From Vombatus ursinus (taxonomy: Eukaryota; Chordata; Mammalia; Diprotodontia; Vombatidae), in the NCBI RefSeq assembly GCF_900497805.2, contig NW_020954687.1, positions 17,250,896 through 17,314,895 on the forward strand: 64,000 nucleotides of DNA, given 5' to 3'. A program made the translations under genes and the position numbers. Below, in pieces: positions 23,560 through 34,380 of the stretch; position 1 is the stretch's first letter, and each line of letters begins with the position of its first letter. The notes beneath the pieces were generated by a model. The model saw only the letters and a program-made list of their open reading frames with translations, ran no database searches and was not told where the DNA came from.

Positions 23560-25440
23560 CACATTACAAGTGCCTAATAATGGATAGGTGCAGTAACACT
23601 CCATTGTTGCTTAGACCAAAACCCAGGTCAGAAAGTTGTTGAGCTCAAAAGCGGATGAACAGTGATTAAACATTACCCTCTATCACACCACTCTGGAAAT
23701 CCTGTCCGCTTGCAGGTCTCTAGTCAGAATTGTCCCTGACAGCCCAGAATAAGACAACACTCAATACCACAAGAAAGAAACAAAGACAAACTCAGATCTT
23801 TCCTACAGGAGTACAGAGCTTGGCAAAACATGAAGCCAGAAATGAAGTTGGAAACATAATTATATTTAAAACAAAGATCACACCATAAAAAGATATTATT
23901 TTGAAACACTCAAGAAGCCAACTAAGAAGTAAAGAATTACTCTGAAACATCTACAAGCAAAGCCTCAAAAAACAAACAAACAAAAAAAACACATTTAAAA
24001 AGACAACTCGGGCACGAATTCAGCTAGAATGCCTGGTTGAAATAAAGCAAGAGTTAAAAAGAAGAATTTCAAATATTTTTAAATATTAAATAATATAATT
24101 GGAGGGAATAAGTGGGAAAGAAATGAGAACTACTGAAAAAAGAATTGGAAAGGGAATTAAGAGCTTGGCATAACAGATAAAAATCCTTGCCCAAGAAATG
24201 AACTCCCCCAAAATTAGAAGTGACCAAAAAAGATGCTAAAGACTCCATGAGATAAGTGGATTTTTTTTTAAATCAAAAGACTGTAAAAATAGTAAAAAAA
24301 AAAAATGTAAAGTATTCATAACAGAAACAATTTATCTGGAAAACAGATACAGAAGAAAAAGAAATAGTTATTATTATACTACCTAAAGTCATGGTCAAAA
24401 TAATCTAAGCATCATATTTCAAGAAATATGAAAAGGACACTACTCAGACCTCTAAGTACTAGAGGACAAAGTAAAAATAAAAAGACTGCATCAACTGCCT
24501 CCTGAAAGAAACTCCAAAAGTAAAATCCTAGGGATATTTAACAAAAATCCAGTTTCAGGTCAGAGAAAAATACTATAAGCAAATAGAAAAAATTCAAGTA
24601 CCAAACAGTTACAGTATGAATCACAGACTATATGGCTGACTATATAGAACACAGTATTCCAGAAGTTAAAGGATATAGATTTGCAGCCCAAAATAACTTA
24701 CCCAGCAAAACTAAGCATGATTATCAAAAGGGGATTTTTAATGAAATAGTAAGTTTCAAAGCATTCCTGATGAAAAAACCAGGGCTGCTAAGAAACCATC
24801 AAGTCTAAGTACAGGATTTAGGGCAAACATAAAAAAGTAAATATAAATGAAAGATTATAAAGGACCAAGAAAAAACTATTTACATTTGAACATATGTAGA
24901 TGATACATATATCCCTTAAGCCTCATCATCTTCAGGGGTCAGAAAGATAGACTAATTACCCAGATGACCTGGGAGTGGTCCTGTTTTGTCTTGATGATCA
25001 TAAAGAATGGAAGGGGAGATAATTGAGAATACAATGGGAATGAGCATGGGGGAAGGAAGGAAAGAAAGTTTAGGAGAAATTGTTTTATTTAATCTGGGTC
25101 CTCAATAAAATTCTATCTGAATAATGGAGAGCGAGTGGCTGACACTTGAACCTAACTTTCATCTGAACTATTAGAAAATAAAAGAGAATTGAAATACACA
25201 CACACACAATTAGGTATAGAAATATATCTCCATAAACATGGAAATAGGAGGGAAAAGTGGAAAGGGAGAAAGCGTAATTAGATGGGGGACAGATTAAGGG
25301 AAGGATTGGTCCTAAGTAAAAAACAAAAACAAAAGAAAATCTTAAATTGTACAAAATTAGTAACACTTCTTTTTGAGTTGTTAAATCAATTTAATCAGGG
25401 GGGTATCCATCAAATGTAGAATGGCTAAAGAAGTTATGAT
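23560..25440 (+). mobile_element. Old LINE-1-type element N (5'UTR, ORF1, spacer, scrap of 3' end)
   Basis: Highly decayed. ORF1-like text: RLHQLPPERNSKSKIL (24485-24535), PVSGQRKIL*ANRK (24550-24590) and DLQPKITYPAKLSMIIKRGF (24670-24740), then FKAFLMKKPGLLRNH. The post-ORF1 spacer has the usual purine-rich strand. The end (25388-25440; GGGTATCCATCAAATGTAGAATGGC) matches the L1 3' region GGATGCCCATCAATTGGGG, so most of ORF2 is absent. Older than copies A-K by divergence. Confidence 0.7.
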
Positions 25441-25568
25441 GTAGAAATGTGGTGGGAAGAGAATGGAAAGGGAGGGAAGGGGAAAGGAGGGAAGGGGAGG
25501 GGAGGAGAAGAGGTGGAAGGAGAGGAAAGGAGAAGAAAAGAGAGGAGAAGAAAGGAAAGGAAAGGATA
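25441..25568 (+). repeat. Polypurine (GGAAA)n-type tract
   Basis: About 125 bases almost wholly A and G, in GGGAAGGGG/GAGGAGAAG-like units. Confidence 0.95.
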
Positions 25569-25579
25569 GTTATTTAGAG

Positions 25580-26700
25580 CATATTTTTTTCATAAGATAT
25601 AGAAAGCATTGATTTCTTCTTTAGAAAATTGCCTGAGGAAAGGATCGTGGGAAAATGGGGGAGTGGGTCAGAAAATTCCAAGCTCTCAAGATTTTCCCTT
25701 ACAAAAGAGATGAAATAGTGCCTCAGGGAATGATAAAAATAAATAAGAGTGGTGGCAAAATAGGGTTCCTCCTGGGACAACCAGAGATCTGAAGAAAAGT
25801 CCCTGGATGAGGTTTGGTCCTTGTGAAAAGAAAACACCTCCAGGCTAGGTCCTAGGTCTGCTTAAACAACAAGCAGCAAGCCTTGAGGTTAGGGGAGTTG
25901 GGAGGCTGTCCTGGCCCCAGATGCAGGAGCTTTTACCCCAGGACAGTGAAGAGTGCTGGGAATCTGAGCTGGGGAAGATTGAGGGATTCTTTGTGACAAG
26001 GAATGCCAGAACAAGCTGTGCTGTGGAGACAGGGTAGTGGCAAGTAGGAAGGTGATTCTGCTGACTGTGGGCACTTATGAGAGGCTAGAGTTCTTGGTTC
26101 CAGTTCCAGGCCAGAAGGAGGCCAGAGACACCTTCCCCCATACCCCAAGATTAGAGGTGATTATTAAAACAAATTTACTACAAATTTTAAAAAAATGCAC
26201 AAGCAAAGGAGAGAGAATCAACATAGAGAGTTATTATGGAAATAGAGAAGACTGAGGTTCATCTTCAGAGAAGGATGCTGAAGCAAAGAAACCTCATTCT
26301 ACTCTAAAGAGTAATGTGAAATGATCGCCTGCTCAAAATGATTTCCTAGAAAAACTTTTTAAAAGACTTTCAAAATCAAATGAGAGAGAATGAGGAAAAG
26401 CTAAAAAATATATATATAAGAACAATCCAAGAAAACAAGAATATTATGACAAGAAAACTAACCAATTAGAAAAGGAGATCCAGAATCTTAAGGAAGAAAA
26501 CAACTCCTTGAAAATCAGAATTGGTCAAGGGGAAGCAAGCAAAGTTATAAGACATCAAGAAATAATAAAATAAAATATAAATAATGAAAAAAATAGAAAA
26601 GAATGTAAAACATTTCATAAGAAAAACAATTGATCTAGAGATCAGATCAAGAAAACAAAAAATAAAAATAATTGACTACCTGAAAGCTAAGACCATTTTA
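25580..26700 (+). mobile_element. LINE-1 copy F (5'UTR and ORF1 N-terminus)
   Basis: GC-richer 5'UTR (about 25620-26190), then an ORF1 opening at 26195 with MHKQRRERINIESYYGNRED. The coiled coil reads QLEKEIQNLKEENNSLKIRI (26465-26520). It breaks off at about 26700 in LPESKDHF-like text, where an antisense L1 (copy G) begins. The frame is broken by a stop near 26253 and others. Lineage lies between the HAL1 and copy E types. Confidence 0.75.
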
Positions 26701-29177
26701 TGGGAGAGTTCATCCCATTCACATTCACAGTTTATGATTACTGTCTGTGTCTTTTTCTCCATCCTTTTTTCCCCATTTCTGCCTTTTTTTCCTTTCTCCT
26801 TTCCCCCCCTCACTGCTGTTTTGCTTTTGACCACTGCCTCCTTCATTCCAACCTCCCTTCTATTAGCCCTCTCCCTTTTCTTCCCCTTTACCCTTACTAC
26901 TTCTTCCCTCCCTTCTATCCCTCCTACCTTTTCTTTGCCCTTTTCCCTCCTGCTGCCTATAGGGCAAGTTAGATTTCTATACCTAATTGATTATTTTATT
27001 CCCTTCTTGAGCCAAATCTGATGAGAGTAAGGTTCAAACAATGCTCATCCCCCTCCTTTCTTTCCCTCTGCTCTAATACATTTTTGTTTGTAATTTACCC
27101 TTGTCTGCCTCCTCCTTTCTCAGTACATTTTCTTAGATTACACTAATCCACTTACTTGGATCCATTTACCTTTTTATGTCTCTCTTGAATCTTTTACTTG
27201 AAGATCAAATTTTTTGTTGAGCTCTGGTCTTTTTATCAGGAAGGTTTGTTAGTCCCCTATTTCATTGAATATCCATCTCCTAACCTGAAAAATCATGCTC
27301 ATTTTTGCTGGGTAGTTAATCCTTGGCTGCATTCCAAGCTCCTTTGCCTCACAGAATATCATGTTCCACACCCTATGGTCTTTTAATGTAGAGGCTGCAA
27401 GGTCCTCTGTAATCCTGACTGTGATTCCATGATATTTAAATTGTTTCTTTCTGGCTGCTTGTAGTAATTTCTCTTTAATCTGGTAATTTTGGAATTTAGC
27501 TATTATATTCCTTGGCATTTTCAATTTGGGATCTCTTTCAGGGGAGAACAGTGGATTCTTTCTGTAGTTATTTTACCTTCTGGTTCTAGGACTTCAGGGC
27601 AGTTTTCCTTTATGATTTCCTGAAGAATACTGTCCAGGTTCTTTTTTTCATCATGATTTTCAGGTAGGTCTATAATTTTTAAATTGTCTCTCCTGGATTG
27701 ATTTTCCAGGTCAGTTGTTTTACCCATGAGTTAGTTTATGTTCTCATCTATTTTTTTCATTTTTTTGTTTCTGTTTGACTGATTCTTGTTCTCTCATAAA
27801 GTCATTAGTTTCCATTTGTTCAATTCTAATTTTTAACATATTGTTTTCTTCTGTTAGATTTTGTACTTCCTTCTCCAATTGGGCAACTGTATTTTTAAGC
27901 GATTTGTTTTCTTCAGTGTACTTTTTTCCAGTTGGCCAATTGTGTTTTTTAGGGAGCTGTTTTCTGCACTGTACTTTTTTTCCAATTGACCCACTGTATT
28001 TTTTTAAGGACTCCTCTACCTCTCTCATTTGACTTTTCAAATCCTTCTTGAGCTCTTCTAAGAAGAGCTTGGGCTTCAGACCAGTTCATATTCCCTTTTG
28101 ATGTTGCAGATGTGGGTTTGTTGACAATGTTGTCCTCTTCAGAATTTCTGTCTTGATCTTTACTCTTCTCATAATATGAATCTATCCTAAGTTTCTTTTT
28201 ACTCATGGTGTTTCTTTATTTCCTGGCCTTTAAAGAGATTATGCTCTCCTGCTGGGGAGCAGAGAGCACTGACTCAAGCTTCTTGTGTTGTGAGCCTTGG
28301 GCCTGGTCACTGGCTTTGTGTGCTAGGGCCTCTATTGTTGGCAATTTGAGGCTGTAGGGTTTTGGCAGCTTACCTGGTGATGTCCTGGAATCAGCAAGAC
28401 TGGGACTTCCAGGCAAATCTAGGTTGCCTGCTTTTCCTTTCCTTTAGCTTTCTTCAGCTCCTTTTAGATGGGTGCTACAGAGTGTTTATCTGCCTGAGGC
28501 CCCTTGCAATGCAGCCTCCCTTAGTTCTGCAGAGACACTGAAAGACTCCTTTGCTGTAGAATACTGAGGCACCTGGTGGTTTTCTGAGCTGGTTTCCACC
28601 TGTTTCCCCACCCTCACTGGGGCACTCGGAGGTACAGCTGTTGGTGTTTGCCTGCTCTACCACCTGGGCTTCAGGATCTTCTCCTGGTCGGCAGTTGTAA
28701 GCTGTAGGGTTCTGACAGCTTACCTGGTATTGGGCTGGAATCAGCAAGGCTGGAACTTTCAGGCCAATTCTAGGTTGCTTTCTTCAGCTCCTTTCAGATG
28801 AATGCTGCAGGGTGCTTATTATCCTCGTGGGGCCCTTTGTAGTGCTGCTTCCCTTACTTTTGCTGAAGCACTGGAAGACCCATTTGCTGTAGAATGCCAA
28901 AGCACCAGAATCTGATCCTGGTGTGCTAAAGTGGGTCTTTCCACTAGCTGGCTTTGCGACTCCTGTTTGGTACTGCTCCCCTTCCCCCAGGGTAAGAGGG
29001 GCCTTTCCCATTAATCCCTCTAGCTACCTGGGCTACTGCACTTATGCACCTTGTCTTTCTTCTGGTTCAGCTGTTCCAGGGTTTTGTCTGGGGTGATATT
29101 TTCTGGATTTTCAGAGGTTGATAGGGTAGGGTGAGAGCCACTACCTTTTTACTCCGCCATCTTGGCTCCCATTAGCG
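26701..29177 (-). mobile_element. LINE-1 copy G (antisense, 5' complete, cut at ORF2 start)
   Basis: Right to left: 5' end at the complement of GGGAGCCAAGATGGCGGAGT (about 29155-29173), a 5'UTR of about 950 bases, ORF1 (28206-27174), an inter-ORF spacer and the first codons of ORF2 (complement of ACTGTGAATGTGAATGGGAT, 26711-26730). The rest of ORF2 is missing. Same lineage as copy E; the two share 5'UTR text and ORF1 start. Confidence 0.85.
27174..28206 (-). pseudogene. Broken LINE-1 ORF1 of copy G
   Basis: Opens MSKKKLRIDSYYEKSKDQDR, then NSEEDNIVNKPTSATSKGN and NMNWSEAQALLRRAQEGFE. The coiled coil holds three LKNTxGQL-like units (two in copy E) at about 27860-28015, then RIEQMETNDFMREQESVKQK. 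The RNA-binding part reads MGKTTDLENQSRRDNLKIID and RIHCSPLKEIPN. The C-terminal domain reads KKQFKYHGITVRITEDLAAS, LKDHRVWNMIFCEAKELGMQ and RINYPAKMSMIFQVRRWIF. Frame changes occur in the coiled coil and near 27520 and 27740; the C-terminal domain alone is still open over 91 codons. Confidence 0.85.
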
Positions 29178-29337
29178 GAAGTGTTTCTCTCTCCTATAAA
29201 AGTTTTTTCTTGTCTGTTTTATGTGAGATAATTTACCCCATTCTACCTCCTCCTTTCTCCTCACAGTATAATCCTCTCTCACTTCACCTATTTTTTTAGA
29301 TATCACCCCTTCATCTTCAACTCACCCTGTGCCCTCC

Positions 29338-29338
29338 C

Positions 29339-29405
<67 letters not shown>

Positions 29406-29415
29406 NNNNNNNNNN

Positions 29416-29466
<51 letters not shown>
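29338..29466 (+). repeat. (TCTA)n microsatellite with an internal assembly gap
   Basis: Near-perfect TCTA units either side of ten N at 29406-29415. It is the antisense counterpart of the GATA array of the other HAL1 copies. The true length is unknown because of the gap. Confidence 0.97.
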
Positions 29467-29607
29467 ATATATACACATATTTTCCCCCTCCAAATACCCT
29501 AATACTGACAAAGGTTTCATGAGTTACAAATATCATCTTTCCATGTAGGAATGTAAACAGTTCAAGTATAAAAAGTCCCTCATGATTTCTCCTTCCTGTT
29601 TACCTTT

Positions 29608-30625
29608 TCATGCTTCTCTTGAGTCTTGTATTGGAAAGTCAAATTTTCTATTCTTCTCTGGTCTTTTCATCAAGAACGCTTGAAAGTCCTCTATTTCATT
29701 GAATGTCTATTTTTTTTCTCATGAAGGATTATACTCAGTGTTGTTGAGTAGGTGATCCTATCTCCTTTGATCTCTGGAATATCATATTCCAAGCCCTCCA
29801 GTCCCTTAATGTAGAACCTGCTAACTCTTATGTTATCTCGACTGTGTTTCCATAATACTTGAATTGTTTCTTTCTGTCTGCTTGCAATATTTTCTCCTTG
29901 ACCTAGGAATTCTGTAATTTGGCTATAATATTCCAATGGATTTTCATTTGGGGATCTCTTTCAGGAGGAGATCTGTGGATTCTCTCCATTTTTATTTTAC
30001 CCTCTGGTTCCAGAATATCTGGGTAGTTTCCCTTGATAATTTCTTGAAAGATGATGTCTAGGCTCTTTTTTTTATCATAGCTTTCAGACAGGCCAATAAT
30101 TTTTAAATGATCTCTTCTGGATGTATTTTCCAAGTCAGTTGTTTTTCCAATGAGATATTTCACATTGTCTTCTTTTTTTTTTTTTCCATTCTTCTGGTTT
30201 TGTTTTACAATGTCTTGATTTCTCATAAAGTCATTAGCTTCCATTTACTCCATTCTCATTTTTAAGGAAGTATTTTCTTCAGTGAGCTTTTGGACTTCCT
30301 TTTCCATTTGATCAACTATGCTTTTTAAGGCATTCTTCTCTTCATTGGCTTTTTGGACCTCTTTTGCCATTTGGGTTAGTTTATTTTTTAAGATTTTTTT
30401 TTTTCAGCAAGCTGTTGACTTGTTTTTCCTGATTTTCTTGCATCACTCTCAATTCTCTTCCCAGTTTTCCTCTACTTCTCTTACTTGCTTCTCAAAATCC
30501 TTTGTGAGCTCTTCCATGGCCTGAGACTGATATTTTTCTTGGAGGCTTTGGATGTAGGTGCTCTGGCTTTGTTGTTTTCTTCCGGTTGTATGTTTTGATC
30601 TTCTTTGTCACCAAATTAAGATTGT
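29608..30625 (-). pseudogene. Broken LINE-1 ORF1 of HAL1 copy H (N-terminus missing)
   Basis: Visible on the minus strand: MEANDFMRNQDIVKQNQKNG, DNVKYLIGKTTDLENTSRRD, HLKIIGLSESYDKKKSLDII, FQEIIKGNYPDILEPEGKIK and MERIHRSPPERDPQMKIHWN. The first about 20 codons including the start are deleted. The coiled coil has lost one unit near 30395, and the C-terminal part (before 29936) is out of frame and shortened around 29740. Confidence 0.83.
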
Positions 30626-31208
30626 AATTCTTCACCAACTCTCCTCCTCACCCCAAGACTGCCACCCAGAACTGTGACCCAGATCCAAGCACAGGCAAAG
30701 CAAGAGAATCCTGCCTCAGCACCAGTAAAGAGATCCCTGCAAACCCCCTGTGATCAGCAGCTCAATCCCTGCTCCCTGGCCCAGAACTCTGGAAGCAGCC
30801 ACCACCCTGGGGCGGCATCAGGACTGAGGCCAGAAAAAGTTCCTCTCTCACCATGGTCACAGACCTTACCTACTGACCTTCTAAGTTATCTTTGGCGTTT
30901 GTGGGATGAGAAGTATGGAAACCACAGCTGCCAGTGATTCAGTTCCCTGGGGCCTTCTTTAGTTTCACTGAGGCCCCATCTTTGTGCAGCCCATGCTGAC
31001 CTGCACTCCTCTCCCAGCCCTGTGCAATAGACCTTTCCAATCAACCATCCGGGTTGTCTTGGGCTGGAAATTTTTTTCACTCTGTCTTTTTGTAGGTTCT
31101 GCAGCTCTAGAATTTGTTTAGAGCCATTTTTTACAGGTATTTGGAAGGGTTTGGGGAAGAGCTCAAGCAAGTCACTGCTTTTACTCCACCATCTTGGCTC
31201 TGTCCCCC

Positions 31209-32925
31209 ACGTGCCTCTTTTATATGAGAAAATTTTCCCAATTCTATCTCTTCTTCTCCTTTCTCTTTGGGTTTATCAAACACTAGATTGGTATGGTATT
31301 TAATAAAATGCAATGCATATCTCATCTATTGTACTGATCTTCCACTGTATTTCTTATATAGGACCAGGTTTTTTATATGATTACCACTTTGTTAAAGAGT
31401 TTGAGATCTGGTATGGCTAAGGGAACTTCCAGATTGTACAACGGATAGAGCACTGAGCCTGGAGTCAGAAAGACCTATGTTCAAATCCAGCATCAGACAC
31501 TTACTAGCTGCATGACCTCAGGCAAGTTACTTAACACTATTCACCTCATCTGTAAAATGAGCAGCAGAAGGAAATGTCAAAGCACTCTAGTACCTTTGCC
31601 CAGAAAACACCAAATGGGGTCATGAAGAGTCAAACATTACTGAACAACAACAAAACTGCTCAGCTACCTTCTTTCACATATTTTTAACTGATTTGCTTGA
31701 TATTCTTGACCTTCTTTCTTGTATGTGAATTTTATTTTCTTTTTTTTCTACCTCAATAGGATTTTATATACATACATATATATATATATATACATACATG
31801 AATAACTCCTTTTACTAGTGTGGCAGTAAATAAATTAATCAATTTAGGTGAAATTGCCATTTTTATTACATTGCCTTGGCCTATCCATGAGTAATTAATA
31901 TTTCTTCAATTGTTTAGATCTGACATTATTTATGTGAAAAGTATTTTCTAATTGTATTCATCTAGCTCCTGGGTTTATCTTGGCAAGTAGACTCCCAAGT
32001 ATTTTATATTGTCTATAGTTATTTTAAATGGAATTTCTCTATCTCCTGTTGTTGGGCTTTGTTAGTAATACAGAAATGCTAATGATTTATGTGGGTTTAT
32101 TTTATATCTTGTAACTTTCCTGAAGTTGTTTATTATTTCAACTAGTTGTTTTTCTTTAATTGATTTTCTAAGATTCTCTAAGTATACCATCATATCTTCT
32201 GCAAAGAATGATCCTTTTCTTACCTCATTGACTAATCTAATTCAATCCCTTTATCTTCTCTTATTGTTATAACTAGGATTTCTAGTGCAATACTGAATAA
32301 TAGTTGTTATGATAGCATCCTTGCTTCACCCCTGATTTTATTGGGAAGGATTTTAGCTTATCCCCATTATAGATAATGCCTGCTATTGGTTTTAGATCAA
32401 TACTATTTATCATTTTAAGGAATGCTCCATTTATTTCTCTATTTTCTAGTGTTTTTAATAGGACTCAGTGTTGCATTTTGTCAAAAGCCTTTTCTGCATC
32501 CATTGAGATAATCATATGATCCTTATATTTTTTATTGATATGGGCAATTATGCTGATAGTTTTCCTAATATTGAAAAAGCCCTGTGTTCCTGATATAAAT
32601 TCCAGTTGGTCACAATTTATAATCTTTGTGATATATATCTACAATCTTCTTTCCAGCATTTTATTTAAATTTCTTGCTTCAATATTGATTAGATTGATAT
32701 AGATTGATTCTATAGTTCTTTTTCTCTGCTTTTGCTCTATCTTGTTAGATATCAGCACCATGTTTGTGTCATAAAATGAATTTGGTAGTTCTTCTTTGAC
32801 TATTTTTCCAAATAGTTTATGTAGTATTTGAATTAATTATTTTTAAATGTTTGTAGAATTCACTCGTGAATCAATATGGTCCTGGAGATTATTTTTAAGT
32901 TATTTAAGACCTTCTTCTTTTCTTT
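31209..32925 (-). mobile_element. Old LINE-1 copy M, part 1 (ORF2 reverse-transcriptase region, antisense)
   Basis: On the minus strand, reverse-transcriptase text is clear: GPY*FTSEFYKH near 32850-32885 (equivalent to PGPDGFTSEFYKTF), [14 protein letters not shown] near 32470-32510 and the catalytic block FFAEDMMVYLEN (32172-32213). In that block the family's FADD reads FAED, a change in a catalytic Asp. Text left of the SINE (31225-31428) is the thumb/C-terminal part. A SINE splits it at 31430-31655. It is 3' truncated at the junction with copy H. Confidence 0.8.
31430..31657 (+). mobile_element. SINE with RTE (Bov-B-like) tail, MAR1-type
   Basis: ACGGATAGAGCACTGAGCC and GTTCAAATCCAGCATCAGAC make the tRNA-related half; CATCTGTAAAATGAGCAGCA is the core; the tail AATGGGGTCATGAAGAGTC and ACTGAACAACAAC is the RTE-type 3' end. 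Inserted in L1 copy M. Confidence 0.85.
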
Positions 32926-34040
32926 TCTTTTTTTTTGGCTGTTGTTTGTTTTGTTTTGTTGTTGTTGCTTTTTGCTAATTTTTTCCAGTCTATTTCTTGA
33001 CTTTGAACTTTATGTTAAAGTTGGGCTCTGTTCACCTGGGGGATAAAAGAGACTCTTCTAAGCTTCAGGCTTTTTTCACACTGTTGTTTTCTTCTTTTTA
33101 GTAAGAAAAGAAAAAGAAACACAGTATAAACTTAAATACTGAAATTTAAATACAAAATAAGAAAAGGAAAATAAAAGCTTTTCATGTGCACAGCAGAACA
33201 TGAGAGGATTCAAAATATATAGCAATAAATTTCCATTTCAAGAAAGCCTATATAGTAAATACTAAAGACTACACATTGTGTTGAGAGCTGTCCATCTTTT
33301 CTTTGCTTCCTTGTAAGTCTACTTTTGTTCTTTGCTGTGCACTTTTTACTTTGTTCCTTCACCCACCTCCTTAACACACTGCTGTTTTCAAAGCTATTTC
33401 TGAGGGTCTGAAAATTTTCATTGCTTTCAAGGTAGTTTTGTCCTAGGAGAGGTGTGGTAACTGATCTTATGGTCTGCACTCTGCTGTTTACCCAGGAAGG
33501 GGGCAGCTTCAAGTACTAATGCTCTTCTTGTCTCTGAAACTGTGACACAGGCTCTTGCTCCTTTATGACAGATCCTAGATACCCAGGAAGGGGGCAGCTT
33601 CAAGTACTAATGCTCTTCTTGTCTCTGAAACTGTGACACAGGCTCTTGCTCCTTTATGACAGATCAAAGGCACTCCTCTCTGCCCCATAACTGTAGCCCC
33701 AAATTGTGTATGGGTAATAGAGTTACCAATCAGCACCAGCTGTACCCAGTGCCAACAATGGGTCCCCTTGTTCTCTTTCTCATAAGTTGTCTGATTCCTT
33801 TAAGAGCACTGGGCTGAGAGATCCTGAAGCTATTGCTGCTATGGCCTCAGTGGCTCCTGCTACCTTTATACACTACAGACAGGTTTCTACCCTGGTATTC
33901 AAACTTTTCTTTAAACCTCCTAAGTTTTCTTAGGCCAGAAAAAAAAAAGGTCTCATTCTGACATTTTGTTGGCTCTGCTACTCCAAAATTTCATTTGAAG
34001 TATTATTTTTAAGTCTTTTAGAGGGGGATTCTTAGTGTAT
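32926..34040 (-). mobile_element. Old LINE-1 copy M, part 2 (probable 5'UTR, antisense)
   Basis: After a T-rich junction (32910-32995) the sequence is GC-richer and resembles, antisense, LINE-1 5'UTRs elsewhere: TTGTTGGCTCTGCTACTCC and AAAATTTCATTTGAAG at 33967-34000 parallel TTTGTAGGTTCTGCAGCTC at 31088 in copy H. If correct, ORF1 and the endonuclease half of ORF2 have been lost between the two parts. The assignment is weaker than for the other copies. Confidence 0.5.
33490..33665 (+). repeat. Perfect 85-bp direct repeat, period 91
   Basis: The block starting ACCCAGGAAGGGGGCAGCTT and ending TCCTTTATGACAGATC occurs at 33490-33574 and again at 33581-33665 with no difference that I can see; six bases (CTAGAT) separate them. 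Confidence 0.97.
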
Positions 34041-34199
34041 TGAGCATGATTTCTGCCTCTAATCAGATATAAAATAGAAAATTTCATGAAGAAATAATAG
34101 CTATATTCAAGTATTTGAAGAATTATAATGTACAAGCATGACCACATTTGTTTTATTTGGTCTTAAATGGAAGAACTCATACAATAGTTAAAGGATCCA
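34041..34199. other. Short unique spacer
   Basis: AT-rich; nothing recognised. Confidence 0.5.
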
Positions 34200-34380
34200 T
34201 AGAGGCACCTTTTAGTGCATTATAAGGAAATATTTCTTGATAATTAAAACGCATCTTCAAATAAAATAAATTTCCTCAGCAGGCAGTGTGTCTTCTATCA
34301 TTGGGTATAATGGTCCTTCAGATGGAGGCTGGATGACCATCAATTAGCAGAGTCTTATTAATAATTCTTTCTCTTGAAGA
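34200..34380 (+). mobile_element. CR1/L3-type LINE fragment
   Basis: TTCCTCAGCAGGCAGTGTGT, then TCCTTCAGATGGAGGCTGG and ATGACCATCAATTAG, follow the old L3/CR1 3' text (GAGGCTGGATGACCACTTG-like). Confidence 0.55.

Larger units (their letters stand above)
29178..31208 (-). mobile_element. HAL1-type half-LINE-1, copy H (antisense)
   Basis: Right to left: 5' end (complement of GACAGAGCCAAGATGG, about 31190-31205), a 5'UTR (31208-30640), ORF1 (about 30625-29608), a TCTA array (29338-29466) and part of the spacer. It is cut at 29178 by the 5' end of copy G, and its 3' tail is not found. The start of ORF1 and the adjacent 5'UTR are missing: the text jumps from the FGDKED codons (30605-30622) straight to early 5'UTR (CACCCCAAGACTGCC). 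Confidence 0.83.

Noticed and set aside
29338-29466. A CRISPR-like array of short repeats
   Set aside because: Uniform tetranucleotide repeat without spacers, in a mammalian half-LINE.
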